NCBI GenBank assembly: GCA_001931905.2 | Contig: MSJI02000136.1 | Span: 1-64,000, forward strand | Reading direction: 5' to 3' | Origin: Cladosporium sp. IMV 00045 | Lineage: Eukaryota; Ascomycota; Dothideomycetes; Cladosporiales; Cladosporiaceae | Length of the DNA: 64,000 nucleotides | In this document: positions 1 through 12,400 of the stretch, piece after piece | How the letters are laid out: every line of letters begins with the position of its first letter | Position numbering within the stretch: position 1 is the stretch's first letter | Made by a program: the position numbers and the translations under genes | The notes under the pieces: generated by a model | Database searches by the model: none | Told to the model about the DNA's origin: nothing | The model's input: the letters and a program-made list of their open reading frames with translations, nothing else

Positions 1-533
1 TCGTAGCCGCGGCCGGTGGCGCGCATGCGTCGTCCGGTGCGGTCGTCGTAGTCGCTGTCGTATTCGTCGTCGTAGTAATCGTCGTATCTGCTCCCGCCAC
101 CACGGTGGGAAGCGGGACGTTCAGAACGGCCGTAGCCGCCGTTTGCGTGGGACATTCTAACGCTGTCGCGGCGGGCGTCTGGAGGGCCTCCTCGGCGAGA
201 TCTAGCGGGTGCGGCGGATGGGGTGCTGCCTACGAGGGAAGCGGAGGGTTTGCGGGAAGGGTCGTCTCGCTCTGCTTCGTATTCGCGGAGGACTCGTTCG
301 CTCTGCTCGCTTTCGAGGTCTAAGTCTCCACGCTCCGGGCTGGGCGAGGGAGGGGAATGACGACGGGTATGGGGTCGTGGGCGTTCGCCGCGAGGGCGGG
401 CGGAGTCAGACACGGCTGCGGCTTGTTTGGGGTGTTTCTTGCCCCCGGTGACGATGTCGTAGAAGTTGTCGAAGTATTTGGACTCGGCGAAAGCGTTGAC
501 ACCTGTAGCAGCGAACTCGACGGGATAGTCCAT
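1..533 (-). CDS. Charged low-complexity protein, N-terminal part (truncated by window edge)
   Basis: An open minus-strand frame runs from an ATG at 533 to the window edge without a stop, giving 177 codons. The protein begins MDYPVEFAATGVNAFAESKY. A short, possibly folded N-terminus (about residues 1-35) precedes an Arg/Ser/Pro/Glu-rich stretch and then an Asp/Tyr-rich run (YDDYYDDEYDSDYDD) followed by RTGRRMRATGRGY. The composition predicts disorder beyond residue 35. I do not recognise the family and make no functional call; RNA-binding-like tails of this type are common but not diagnostic. The bias toward G/C at third codon positions and the lack of stops support real coding. Its promoter would lie in the interval to the right, shared with nothing else on that side. 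Confidence 0.7.
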   Translation of the reverse strand, partial: MDYPVEFAATGVNAFAESKYFDNFYDIVTGGKKHPKQAAAVSDSARPRGERPRPHTRRHSPPSPSPERGDLDLESEQSERVLREYEAERDDPSRKPSASLVGSTPSAAPARSRRGGPPDARRDSVRMSHANGGYGRSERPASHRGGGSRYDDYYDDEYDSDYDDRTGRRMRATGRGY

Positions 534-1557
534 TTCTTTGCGAGATGGCGGGGGCGGCTGGGGTTATATAGTGTAATGCTGAGGGCGAGACCCTGCGCTC
601 GGGTCACACCACTCACACACAGACACACGGGCTGGGCTGAGCGAGCCAGGTACCGACGGCGGCGGCGGCAGCGAGTGGGCGATGACGTGTGGCTGAGTGA
701 GTGAATTGGGCGCTCCCCACTCACACACACGGCGAGAAGTGTATAGAGTGCTTTAGTGTGTGTGAGAGCCTCGGAGCTGCGGCCAAAAGTCTCATCAGAG
801 TCTCACAACAGCGAGACTTGCAGAAGGGGAAGGCAAGGATCCGCGGTTGGGAGAGAGATGATGATGATCAAGGGACTCGTGAAGGGACGACTGCTGACTT
901 CTGGTAGCGAGTGGGATAGTCGTTGCTTGGCGGGACGATCGCAGGGTGAGGAATATGTTGGTTTTTTGGCGAGTATTCTCGGGTTGAATTGTTCGATTTG
1001 AAGTGTGAGGAATCAGCCTGCAAACATTTCATGTGAAGGGAGAAAAACAATGTTTCTTCCGGCAAGAACGACAAACAACATTCGCGCATCACTCGATCTG
1101 CAGCTGAGGCCACTTTCGCTTTCGCCTTTCGTCATTGTACAGACAGGAAGGGTGCTAGGAGGTAGGAAATGGCAGACTCCTCTCACCGCTCCATTTGACA
1201 TCTTTACAGTATCATATCCCGGTTGTGCCTGAGAAATACCATTGCTGATGTATATACATGTAGGTACCTCCAAACAGCATCTCTCGCATCAAGGCGCAGT
1301 CGTCTTCCATCTTACACGCCGCTGCCTCGTGGTGGCGAAGACGACATGGGCCTGCATGCAAATGCGACAAAAGTCCAGTCCAGCCCACCTGCTCAGCCTC
1401 ACTTCACTCTTCCTCTCCTCACCCCTTCTTCATGCATCCGACATAGCCGCAGCAGAAAAGTCGACACGAAAGAAATTACAGAAAAATACCAGAGAATATT
1501 GAATCAAAATCAACCATACCTCCCACAAACCACACTACAACCCACATCTCAAACCCA
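534..1557. other. Intergenic, promoter side of the first gene
   Basis: About 1 kb between the start of the left-edge gene and the 3' end of the HAD gene, both on the minus strand. Short ORFs occur on both strands, but none has a recognisable domain. A GGC-rich run and CA-rich repeats near 600-740 fit a promoter/5' leader. Nothing else is seen. Confidence 0.4.
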
Positions 1558-2484
1558 TCACTTCAACACTCCCTCCACCAAATCCGCCAACTCCGCCAAC
1601 CACCTCACCCTCCCGACCATCCCAAACTCCTCCCTCACACTCTCCCATCCCCTCCCCGCCCCTTCCATCCCCTGCAAAATCCCATACCGATCGACCCACA
1701 AACTCCTCAACCCCATCTCCTTAGCAGCGCCATGATCGTGGAACAGACTCTGCGCAACATGGCAGATCTGCTCTTTCTCAATCCCATAGTCGGTCTTGAG
1801 GTGGTCGAGCAGGTAGGCAAAATTGCGGAGCGACGGCTTGTAGCTGCCGATGTCTTCGGCTAGGTAGGAGGTTGTGAAGGCTTGAGCGCAGCCGGCGAGG
1901 GGGCCAGAGAGGGTGCGGCTGTAGGAGGCGTGGTCCATGTTTGTGAGGGGAATGAGGAGGTGGTGACGCGAGAGGCGGTTGATGGCTTCGACCTGTTGGA
2001 TTGTCAGTTGACGGTGTCGGGGTAGGTAAATGATTCATGGGACGGTGGAATCGGTGCCAACCGCAACGGGAACAGAGAAAAAGAAAAACGAAGAACGAAA
2101 CAGAGAAGAACATCAACTCACCGTATCACCAAACGCCTCAAAACCCCCAATCCCCCTCCCAAACTCCCTCGCCGCGCCCTCCACCTCTTCCAATCCAACC
2201 TTCCCCTCCCTAACCAGCCCCAAATCCTCGACGACCCATACCCTCAAAGCTTCCGAATTAATCTCCTCCTTCCTCATCGTCGGCTTCTCACGCTCCAAAC
2301 GCGCGCAGTGCGATTCGAGAGTTTGCAAGAGGTCTTTGTCCGAGATGTGCGAGAAGTGGTGCGAGAGGGAGGTCTTGCGTGCGGCGGCGATGAGGCCGTG
2401 GTCCCAGTCGATGAGTGTGCCGTAGATGTCGAGGGTTAGGGCCTTGATGCTGGGCCAGGGGATGGTGGTGGGGGCGGTGGACAT
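1558..2484 (-). CDS. HAD-superfamily hydrolase, haloacid dehalogenase type II-like
   Basis: Two exons (2484-2122 and 1992-1558) are joined across a 129-nt intron with GTGAGT at its donor and CAG at its acceptor, in phase 0, giving 265 aa. Motif I is LDIYGTLID with nucleophile Asp19; Tyr replaces the second Asp of phosphatase-type HADs, which is typical of L-2-haloacid dehalogenase-like (type II) members. A Lys (YKPSLRNF) supplies motif III, and FHDHGAAKEMGLRSLWVDR matches the C-terminal motif carrying the acidic metal/phosphate-site residues. Family knowledge suggests hydrolysis of a 2-haloacid or related small carboxylate, probably in the cytosol. The real substrate is unknown, since many fungal paralogues are uncharacterised. 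It shares an 890-bp divergent promoter with SSU72. Confidence 0.85.
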
Positions 2485-3374
2485 CGTTGCGGTGGATCGA
2501 TGTATGGGGAGTGAAAGGAAGGTTTGGAGCTAAGGTGATTGAGTCTATATGTGAATGTTCGAGGGTTTTGTGGCACTGAAATAGACGTCTGGTTAAAGGG
2601 TGTCTTAACAATAGGTCATTGATTCTAGCTCTCGAGAACGAGAGAGCTCTTGCTGCTTTTTATGTCGCTTCCCGAAGTCTGATCTGCAAACGCCCTTCTG
2701 CATGCTCAACCATCTGATGACTCTGATGAGTCTGGGCGTGAATCATACCATCCATGTTGCAGGAGAAGTGGGGTTTCGGGAGTTGGTAAAGTTTGAGAGT
2801 ATGGATGATATCGGCCAGTGAGAGGTACTGCTACAGACGTGCAGGCCAGGCTAGAGGAAATGAATCGTGCGATTAGGAGGTGATTGCGGTGCGGATAAAT
2901 GACAAGGTCAAGCGTGAGGTTGTAGTAGGGCGAAGTGGAGGTCTTGGTAGGAGACTTGGATAGCCGGCTTTTGTTGTAGTTGACGATCTATTGATCGAAT
3001 CGTACCTTAGCTTGTTAGTATTTAGGCAGAAAATTTCTTATTTGATCGTGTGAGCTGTCGGATATCTGCCTTCAAACTTTTTGTGGCTGTCGATATTGCC
3101 CTATTGTTAATGAGAATCGTTGATCGATCAATCCATCGATGAATCAATCAATCCATTAATCAAATCAAGTCCGTGCGAGCTTGAGCTGGAGGCGCCTCCG
3201 CAAAGTTGCTTGCCGACAGCAGCTCCATGTCCCTGCTTGCCATTCACATGCTTGACTTGACCTTGAGCTACCTCACATTCACATGCAAGCTCGATAAGCT
3301 GCACACCTCCTCCCACGCACCTTCCACTCAAGCAAACAACTCCTTCCTGCATTCATTCACACACATCACTAATC
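2485..3374. other. Divergent promoter region, HAD / SSU72
   Basis: 890 bp between two divergent genes, AT-richer than the flanking exons. It holds a short ATCA/ATCG simple repeat (annotated separately). Pyrimidine-rich sequence and CA-rich sequence lie just upstream of the SSU72 ATG. No supported ORF. Confidence 0.4.
3117..3168. repeat. Degenerate ATCA/ATCG tetranucleotide repeat
   Basis: Successive variants of ATCG, ATCA and CAATCC are repeated over about 50 bases about 200 bp upstream of the SSU72 start codon. It is a simple low-complexity tract of no known function. Confidence 0.5.
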
Positions 3375-4400
3375 ATGTCCACCGACCCTCGACGCCGCGC
3401 GCAACCTCCTCCACCACCTCCACCACCAGAAGCAGAGCCAGACACCACCACAATGGGTCTCGACGGAACCACAGAACAGGATCAGCAACAGCAACAACCA
3501 CTCCAACATCGACCCTCCACAGCGACAAATGGCCAACCACCCAGCAACAACCCAACCCCCACACCCCAACCAGACGAAAGCTTCAAACTGAAATTCTGCA
3601 CCGTATGCGCCAGCAACAACAACCGGTAAGCCAAACCACAACTCCAAACAACCCACCCTCAACAATCCCCAATTCCACTAACCCATCCCCTCACCAGATC
3701 AATGGAAGCCCACCTCCGCCTCACCTCCGCCCCCTCCCCCTACCCCACCATCTCCTTCGGCACTGGCTCGCTCGTCCGCCTCCCCGGCCCCAGCATCACG
3801 CAACCGAACGTATACACGTTCAACTCGACCTCCTACGCCAACATGCACGACGAGCTGGCTGGCAAAGACCCGCGCCTATACCGCGCGAACGGCATCCTGC
3901 CCATGCTGGAGCGCAACCGCAACGTCAAATGGGGGCCCGAGAGGTGGCAGGACTGGCGCGTGGGCGTGCCGCGGGTCGGCAGTCGCGGGGAAGGGGAGGG
4001 GGATTACGCGAACGATAAGGGCGCGAGGGGCACGGAGGGCGGGATTGTTGATGTGGTTATCACGTGTGAGGAACGGTGTTGGGATGCTGTGGTTGATGAT
4101 TTGATGAATAGGGGAGCGCCGCTGAATAGGCCCGTGCATGTGTTTAATGTTGATATTAAGGATAATCATGAGGAGGCGCTGGTTGGGGGTAGGGCGATTT
4201 TGGAGCTGGCGGATGCGCTCAATGGGTTGGCGAGTGAGGAGAGGGAGATGTGGTTGAAGGGTGGGGGGAGGGAAGGCGGGTGGGAGAGTGGAGAGGCGGG
4301 CGCGAGGATGGGGTTTGATGAGAGGGTGCCGGATGTGCTGGCGAAGTGGCAGGAGAGGTGGCCTACGCTGCCGGCGTTGTGGACTTTGGCTTGGTTTTAG
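3375..4400 (+). CDS. SSU72: RNA polymerase II CTD phosphatase SSU72
   Basis: Two exons (3375-3625, 3698-4400) with a 72-nt intron (GTAAGC...CAG) give 317 aa. The spliced protein contains the SSU72 signature CASNNNRSMEAH, a CX5R phosphatase P-loop, directly after FCTV. Exon 2 carries the conserved core, including [18 protein letters not shown], and [19 protein letters not shown], where the general-acid Asp region lies, then [17 protein letters not shown]72 removes Ser5 phosphate from the Pol II C-terminal domain and works with the cleavage/polyadenylation factor in the nucleus. The protein is longer than yeast Ssu72 (206 aa) because of a Pro/Gln-rich disordered N-terminal extension of about 70 residues and Gly/Arg-rich inserts. 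The start is the first ATG in a good context (AATCATGTCC). The intron splits the catalytic Arg codon of the P-loop. Confidence 0.95.
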
Positions 4401-4825
4401 GGACGAGAACAGAGGGAGACGGGAGGGCTTTTAAAGAATCGAAGGGCTTTCTCTGGGCGAGCTGGAGGGGATGGAGGAGGCGAGAAATTAACATGATTCC
4501 GCTGCTGGGTTCTTTGGGAAGAAGTCTGTGTCTAGCGAGGAGTCCGGCGTTTTTGTCACGGTCGAGCATATTTTCAGTGTTTTTGCTGTCTGTCAGACTA
4601 CAAGGAGGGCATCGGGACGACACCGACGAGCCGAGTCTCAGTCTACAAGCAGGTTTTACCAAGATACACAGAAAAAGAGAAATCTCACGACTGCCCAAAA
4701 CTCCCAGCAGGAAACCCACTTCACCTCAACTCGCCATCACGCCATCACCACACCACAAAATATCACGTCAACATGCCCTCGCCCACTCCAACCGAGACGA
4801 CACGAAACCCACCACCAAAACACCC
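4401..4825. other. Convergent 3' region
   Basis: 425 bp between the convergent 3' ends of SSU72 and the secreted HAD gene. It should hold both 3' UTRs. No supported ORF or structured element was seen. Confidence 0.4.
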
Positions 4826-6037
4826 CTACAAAATCTCCTCCGGCCTCACAACAACCCACCCCAACTTAGCCGTCCCATCCACTCCCGCCCTCCTCTGCCC
4901 CTCCTCACTCTCCCCAACCAACCCCTGCCACTCCTCCCAAGCACTCTCACTTTTATTCACAAAAAGCCTCACACCCCCCTTCCTGCCCCCTTCCTCGCCC
5001 ACAGGATCCACGCCCTGCACGAGCATCACGCCATCACTCCCCGGCGAGTCCCCGCCCACGAGCACGGGTTTCCTCCAAGCGTCGATGAAAGTCAGAATCC
5101 CGGCCCATTTCCCCGCGTACCACGTTAGGGGGCTGGAGAGGTAGGAGCCGAATGTTAGGTCGAGGTTCGCTTGTTGGGAGTACGTCCCGGAGGCGATTTG
5201 GTTGCGAGATGTTGTTAGTGTGTTGCTGCTGTTGGACGTTGTCGTGTTGTGCAGGTACGTCGTCACGCCAATCACATTTTCGGCAGGCACGTTATACCCA
5301 TACTTAGGATCCGAAGCGACCATTCGCACGAGCTCTTCGGCGGCCGCTGTGACGACGTAGACATCTATGCCGTTGGCCATGAGAGTGTTGAAAAGCTCTG
5401 CTTGCGCTCTGAAAATTACCGGAGGGTGCACTTCGTGCTCGACCAGGTCTTCGCCATCCCAGTACGTCGTTGGGATTGTGGAATTGTCTCTGCCGAGGGA
5501 CATGAGTTCGTCGACCCAGCCTTTGAGCTCTCGTAAAGTGAAGCCGGTCCAGATTTGCGCGATCCATGGGTAACAGAGGAGGGAGTCGAGGGCGCAGAGG
5601 CGAGTGTAGTAGCTGTACAGTGATTCGGTGTGGTTGGTGGTGTCTTTGAAGGGGATGAGGTGGAGTTCGGGGTGGGTGGTGAGGTGGGTGCGGGTGAGGA
5701 TGCGGCGGTTTTCGAGGAAGGGCAGGAGGGATTCTTCGAGGTCGTTTTGGTAGGCGGTGTTCTGCGGTCGGGGATTGTTTTCAGTGGGTGTGATTGGGTA
5801 GGTTTACTTTGGGGGTTTTTTTTTTTGGGTGGGAGGGTGGGTTGAGAGTTATATCCTGGTTTTACTCACGTCCATGTCGAACACGGCGTAGTTGCTCTTG
5901 TTCGCGTTGTTGATGATCAGTTCATCTAGGGCAGCGGCGGCTTCGTTGGGCCAATGCTGCAATCCTGTATAGCACGAAACATTGGAGGCAAGGGTGAGGC
6001 AAGCTGCTGTTATGGTAGAGTGGTGAGAGAGCCTCAT
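4826..6037 (-). CDS. Secreted HAD-family phosphatase, phosphorylcholine phosphatase-like
   Basis: Exons 6037-5870 and 5761-4826 with a 108-nt intron in phase 0 give 367 aa. The start is ATG 6037; an upstream in-frame TTG is not a plausible start. The N-terminus MRLSHHSTITAACLTLASNVSC looks like a signal peptide with a cleavage region near residue 22, so the protein is probably secreted or in the secretory pathway. Motif I, FDMDNT (Asp54, Asp56), is completed only after splicing. Motif II-like VYVVTAAAEELVRM and motif IV-like LVGGDSPGSDG follow, and several NxT/S sequons are present (NTT, NSS). The DMDNT motif and overall arrangement resemble PchP-type phosphorylcholine phosphatases; substrate specificity is inference. 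It converges with SSU72 and diverges from the DUF7514-like gene. Confidence 0.82.
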
Positions 6038-6782
6038 GATCAAGATATTGTCGAGTCAAAATACAAAGACGCAGGGAAAATGGGCGGAGAGGGGAACAAA
6101 CAGGAGAGACGAGATGGTTATCGATTTTTTCGCGAAAGTAAAAAAGCTACGATAATGTCGAGGCTCGGCGTACGTCTGATTAGGCTACCTGGGTATCTTC
6201 GGTAATTGCAACCCTGGCTCCTCGCCGAAGTATGTTGGAAAATGGTTGTTATCAAGAGCCGACATGGTAAGAAAGTCAATACATGTATCCGAGCGTTGTA
6301 TGAAGGCACACTGTTCGAACGTATATGAGGATTGGTACATAGCCTTATCCTGAGCCTTTATTGAACATGGGACATGTTGTACAGGATGGATACTCGGAGT
6401 AACAATTGCAATCAAGTGGCTGGACATCCGACGCAGATCATTTGCTTGTGTTTTCCGCTAAGAGAGATAGCTGAAAGCCCTTGATGGAAGTGGAGTCTCC
6501 TCTGGTGGTGGCGGGCCTCACTTTCAGCCCGCCTGAGCTCTGACGTCGTTGCATGTGAAACATCCAACACCCACACTCGACTCTGCCCAGCTTGAGGCCT
6601 GCTACCTCGTCATCCCGTCTCACATTCCCTATTTCCTGTGTATCTTCATGTACATACATGTAACATAATTCTACTTCTCCATCCAGCATGCAAACTTCCA
6701 CCACCTAATCTCGTTCCTCTCACTTCGAGGATTGTCACCGAACCCAAAACAGGCGGTCAACACCGCGCGTCAGCCTTTCAAC
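6038..6782. other. Divergent promoter region
   Basis: 745 bp between the secreted HAD gene and the DUF7514-like gene, which diverge. The short ORFs here have no recognisable content. Repeated ACATGTA motifs (near 6280 and 6650-6661) are visible, without known meaning. Confidence 0.35.
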
Positions 6783-9036
6783 ATGGACGCAGATGCGCCG
6801 GAAGCGCACCCAAATGCCGAAAGACCCATGGCAGATGCGAAAGCAGAACAGTCGGATGATCACGAGCGCGGCGTGGAAGAAAGAGAAGCATTTGAAGCAT
6901 GGGGATATTTGTTCAAGCCTGACAAGACGGGGACCGATAAGTTGAAGGCGTTGCTGAGAGGAGTGAAGAACGTGATTGTACGTTTACCATATACCCGCTA
7001 TGAATGGGGCGCGATAATTACTATCATATCCAAATGCTGACCGCGACTAGATCGAACACTATGAGCCATCCGACAATCCAGACCTCACGCCTTCGCAACT
7101 AGCCAGCTTCTACAGAGACCTTGACGGCAACTACGATCAACTCTTTCTTGGAACTCCAGGCCCGAGTATAGCGTTCATATTCAAGTCGCTTGGATGCTTG
7201 CACAGCTTACAACCCTTGCCGCACTCCGAAACTTTCACCGACCCAACCGTGCCCGCGCTCAAAACAGAAGGCTGGATCATGTGGCAGACCATTCAAATCT
7301 TGCTGGGACCGGACGAGCACTCTGTCTTCCTCATGGAGGCTGTGAAGCGATGGGACATCAAAGATCCCAGTACCGGCGAAGTGCTACCGAAGATCCTCCC
7401 GAGGCAGTGTTTCCCTGCGATGCCGGATAAGCATATGGTGGCATGGTACGAGGGCGTTTCGGAGAGACTGAGGACGGAGGCTGAAGAGGAGATCCGCAAA
7501 ATTGAGGATGAGAAGGAGGCTGACAGATCGAGAGTTACTGTCAGAGGCCACGACACCGACGACGAGGAGAGCGTGGACTCGCGAGGACCGGCTTTGGCAT
7601 ATTTCCGCAACCCGTTGTACAGGCACGTGGACGGCAAGTCTACAGTCCTACCACCCGGTCCAAAGAGGCCTGGAGTCAGTCCTAGGCCATCTTCATTGAG
7701 GACAAAGAGCAGAGACGCCGCGATGAAATTTGGCAATGCTGTGAAAAGTGTGGCCAACCCTCACTTGTGGGACGGCCGTGAGCACAGGCATGGCAGCAGA
7801 CCTGGAAGTCGAGATCGCAGTCGAGATCGCGACAGAGAGCGCAGGAGGAGGAGCCTACCACATCATCTGCCTGGTGACCCTCCGCCTGAACGTGATCCTT
7901 ACGATGAGAAATTGCCTCCTCCCGGTCCAATGCAGCCTCGTCGCCATTCACGCCGTCGCAGCTCACGGCTGGAGCCTCGGCCGGTAATCAATCATCCAGA
8001 GGATGATTGGGACGGTGATGAAGATCCACCGTATAGCCGGGAACACAGCCCCATGCCACCTAGGCCTCGTCCAAGTGCTCACGACTTCAATGACCCGCAA
8101 CTCAGACACTCAAGAAGCCACGATCCCACGCCCACACAACCTGACGGCGACGACTACTTCCAAACCGAGCCACCTCCTGGCCGTCGCCGCGCTTCAGCGT
8201 ATGAGGACTCTCCTGACGCCCCGCCACCTCAGCCAGGATTTGGCCCGTCGTTTGCACCCTCCGCCGCCCCGTTATTCGCATCCCGCGTTGCTCGTCAACC
8301 ACCTCCTTTCCCACCAAACGACCCCGGCAGAGAACCACCCCTCCCAGGCCCACCACCGCCACCACCCCAGATGAACTACGACCCTCGCCAGTACCCTGGC
8401 CCACCGCACCGCCGACAACGTCCACCCCGCCACCCCGACTTCGACGGCCCTCCTCCAAGCCGCAGCCGCAACCGCCACCACTCCCGCAGCCCGCCTCCAC
8501 GCCGCCGGGGCTCACGCCCAAGCGGCTCAAGACCCCGCCCACCCTACGACGACCGCTACCCAAGCCCCGGCCGCGGTCCTGAACCCCGCCGACGCTCCCG
8601 CCCTCCCCCAGGCCCGAGACCTCCCTACGGCGATCCCCGCGACATCAGCCCAGGAGGCAGCCCGCGCCCCGAACCGCGGCGTCGATCTCGTCCGCCACCT
8701 CCAATGCCCCCACCACCACCAGGCCCCGGACCCCGCTACGCCGACCCGCGTGACGACCTGTACGACTCAGGCGAAGAATCCATGAGCCCACCGCCCAGCC
8801 CGGACGACCGACGCGCTCGCCGCCGCAGTCGACGCATGAGCAGGGGAGGAGGCCCGCCACCGCCGCCGCCTGGTCCCGACGATTTCGGGCGCGGCAGCGA
8901 CGTTGACGCTTTCTACTCCGCGCCTGAAGGACCCGACAGGAGGGGTGGGCAAGGTAGGCCGAAGGTGACAAGGTTCGCGCAGGAGCCGGTGAGTGGTGTT
9001 GATGGGAGACGGTATCCGGATGTGCCTTGGCGGTGA
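6783..9036 (+). CDS. DUF7514-type N-terminal domain protein with long Pro/Arg/Ser-rich tail
   Basis: Exons 6783-6977 and 7051-9036 with a 73-nt intron (GTACGT...TAG) give 726 aa. Residues about 40-210 form a folded-looking block: EAFEAWGYLFKPDKTGTDKL, then IEHYEPSDNPDLTPSQLASF, WIMWQTIQILLGPDEHSVFL and FPAMPDKHMVAWYEGVSERL. I associate this with the fungal DUF7514 family (function unknown); the assignment is from memory of the family, not from a search. After an acidic linker the remaining roughly 450 residues are almost entirely Pro, Arg, Ser, Asp and Gly, with RSRDRDRE-like and PPPPPGP runs typical of disordered, RNA- or scaffold-binding tails. ATG 6783 is the first ATG in frame. Confidence 0.8.
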
Positions 9037-9460
9037 GGCGGGGATGGGATAGTTGGTGTGAGGAAGCAAGGGGTTTTTGATTTCTTGTTTGCCATGCATG
9101 CATCATGGGAAGATGACGACGACGATTCAATGCAAAGTTTTCTTTCTCTATATACACGCAAACAATAATGCCTACTTTTTCTGAAAGAGATTTTTGATAA
9201 CAATCGCTTAACATTGATATTTACATATATTGGCCGATGTACGTAGCCCTCAAAGGGTGAGCCCAGCGAAATTTCACCTCGAATGATCAAGTCTTTGATT
9301 GAATTCCACGGACGTCACTTGACACAAAAACAGCTTTCGTGTGGGTATGAAGTCCTGCTCGCGGCTTTCTTTGTACAAACATCGCCTCGCTGTACATACG
9401 TAACACGGCCTCGCCAACCCCATCATGAGAGAAGAAAGCCCAAGCGAGGCTACCGCCCCA
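9037..9460. other. Convergent 3' region
   Basis: 424 bp between the stop of the DUF7514-like gene and the stop of dynactin p150 on the opposite strand. AT-rich sequence near 9120-9240 fits 3' UTR. No gene seen. Confidence 0.4.
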
Positions 9461-12400
9461 TCAAGCGTCCTCAGCTCCCACAATCTCCGGCTCCCTTCCC
9501 ACCACTTCCTTCGTAGACTTCTGCGCCCTCCTCGGCTCCGCCACCGCAGCTTTCCTAACAACATCGCGCCTCCAAGCCCTCCAACCCTCCCACTCCTCCC
9601 TCTTACTCTCGACCTTCCACCGACTGCTCTCCTTGACCGGTTTCCAAGCCAATTTGTTCTCGGGCAGAAGCGTCAGATCGACGAGGTGAGGCGTGCCCGT
9701 CGTTCCCAAATGCAACAGGCGCGCGAGGACGTCCCTGCCCTCTTTGTGCAGGGCTTCTTGGCGCTTGCGTTTGTCGCTTTTGGGACGGAGAAGGGGCTGG
9801 TGGAGCCAGGCGGCTGTGTTGGAGGTTGTTGAGGATGCAGGGGGAGGGAGGCGCAGGCGTTGGTTCTCCGTTTGGAGGTAGCGGACGGCGCCTTGCAGGG
9901 AGGTGATCTGGTGCTCCTGCCGGGCGAGATTCAGCTGGGCGCCGGAGCCCATGGCGTTCGAGTCTAGAGTCTGCCCCCCAGAGGAGCGTTTGCCGCGCTG
10001 CTCTGCCAGACGGGCGGATTCCGTGTGCGCGCGCTCGAGGGCTTGCTCGGCTTCTTTCTTCGCTTGCGCGAGCTCGGCTTTGGCGAGCTTTTCTGCGTCG
10101 CGCGCTTCGTGCATGTCGTGCTCGAGCTGGGCGATTTTGGCGGAGCGCTTGCTGGCGTCGCGCATTTTGGCTTCTAGCATTTCGATTTGCACGCTTTGCT
10201 CGTCAAGCTCGGTGTCTTTCTCTCGGAGGACGACTTCGCGCTCCTTGATCGTCTCTCGGGCGCGGGACAGCTCGGCTTCGGTGTCGATAGAGGTGAGCTT
10301 GGTCTGCTTCAGCTGCTCTGCTCGCGCGACCCATGGTGCCGGCGCCCTTTCGAACTCTACCGTGTTGTCGAGATCGGTTGGGAGCGAGGCGAGATCGGCG
10401 AGGATGTCTGACAAGTCACGCATGCGACCGGCAAGGGCTGTGAAAGGCACGGCTTCGGGTGATGGTAGGGAGAAGGCGTTGGTTGCCGCACGAGAGATCG
10501 TACTGGCAACTTCGTGCGCAGTGAAAGGCTCAATTCTGCCCTCCTCGCCGAAAAGCAGCTGCAAGGCATCTCCAGCCTGGCGGCCGAAAGCGCTGACCTG
10601 TTTGGTGACTGTCCCGGCGTTCTCGAAAGAGTCCATGCACGACAATTCGAGTGTGAGGGATCGAGCCTGCAGATCCGATAGAGCGCGGTGAGCCTTCCCA
10701 GTCACCACTTTCGCATTGCGTGCTTGCGAGATGACCTCTTCGACGCGGCTGATGATCTGCTTAGCATCTGCAATGCCTTCGTCGTCATCCTCTTCCTCCT
10801 CATCATCATCCTCTCCCCCACGCGAAGCGACTAGTCTGTTCTGCACCAAAGTCTTCGTAACGCCAAGAGCGGAGGCTGTACTTTCGAGCTGACTCTGAAG
10901 ACACAAAGTCCGCATGAGCAGCTCATCGGCGTGACTAGCTAAGTCACCTTCCTTGACGTGAAGGCTCGCAAGATGTGCCATGACAGCAACAGATCGCTGG
11001 AGCTCATCAGCCATGGCGGTCTCCTTCAGATCATCTCTGCGAAGAGCGTCGATATAGATGTTCAAAGCCCTCTCAACCGGCTCCAGCTCATACAGTGCAC
11101 CCTCATAGGTACCGAACTCCTCGACAGTACAGGTGCAGACGGCATTGACGAAGCGCTCCGCCATGGCCGAGACCCACGTGAGTTTGTCCATCACATCACA
11201 GGCCGCGAAGACGTTTTCATCCAAGCCCCTTGCGCCAAACGAAGCAATGCGTTCTTTGACAAATCCATGGACAAGGTTGGCCTTGAAGGTTATACGCTTG
11301 AAGCGCAGCAGTGCTAGTACACTGTCTCTTTCAGTCTGGAAGGCGTCAGGCAGGAAGAGCTGGACGATGGCCAAGTGCTCCGACGCTTCTTGCGCATCGA
11401 GCTTTCTCAGCTCCAAGTCGATAGTCTTGACTTGCGTCTTAGCGGCGCTGGTCTGCAACTTCATGTTCAAGTCGAGCATGGCGCGAGATTTGCTGGAGAG
11501 ATCCGCAGCTTCGGTGTCGGAGATTTGCTTCGATGCCTGCATGTCCTGCAAGTCACTCTGCAGCTGGGTGACAAGCCCACGGAAACGGTTGATGGTGTAA
11601 TCAGCATCGTCGAGCGCCTCCTGCTGCTGCTTTGCAGTTCTCTCGCGATCCAGAAGAAGGCTGTCCTTGAAATCAATCTCCTCCGACAACTGCTTCTCAG
11701 CTTCGACATGGTTGATTTCCAGCTCGTCATTGAGCTCCTTCAGATTCTCCAGATCCTCGATGGTGTCGCGAAGCTCGTCGAGCTTCTCCTGCATGGTCAT
11801 GTTTCGCTCCGTGAGTTCTTCAATCATCTCCTCCGCGCCTAGTGCAGCTTCGAGCTGTTGACGCAAGTCATCTGCCGTGGCTTCGCTGGAGAGCAACTTC
11901 TCTTTCGTCTCGTCGAACTGCCTGCTGAAAGCCTCAAATTCCTTTACCTGTGCTTCGAGCTCGTGAACCTGCTCCTTGAGCTCAGCTTCCCGGTCCTGAG
12001 TAAGATCGCGGAGACGAAGGAGAGCATCTCGCAAACGCTCGTTCTCTTTCTCCATCTGGAGCCAGCCAGCACTGGTTCGCTCTTCAGGGCTCATCTCCTT
12101 GCTGAATTCTGTGTTTTCGTCTCGCAACAGCTCGACTTCCAGTTCTAGCTCCTCTTGTTTCGATCTCAGAGCATCAAGCTCAGCTTTCAACCCTTCAGAC
12201 ATCTCCTCGGCCATTTCCTTGTCCAAGAGCGCCATTTCCATGATGCTCTCATGCTCCATCTGCAACTCCTCCACACTCTTGCCTTTGCTCTCTGCTTCGC
12301 TCAGCTGCTTCTTGAGATCTGCCAACTCCTGCTGTTGAGGCTGGTACTTCTTCTGCAATTTCTCAATAATCCCTTGATATCGATCCCGTTCTTGCTCCGC

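Noticed and set aside
1223..1735. 170-codon plus-strand frame
   Set aside because: Rich in Ser/Pro/Thr, overlaps the 3' end of the HAD gene in antisense, and its reading comes from C-rich sequence.
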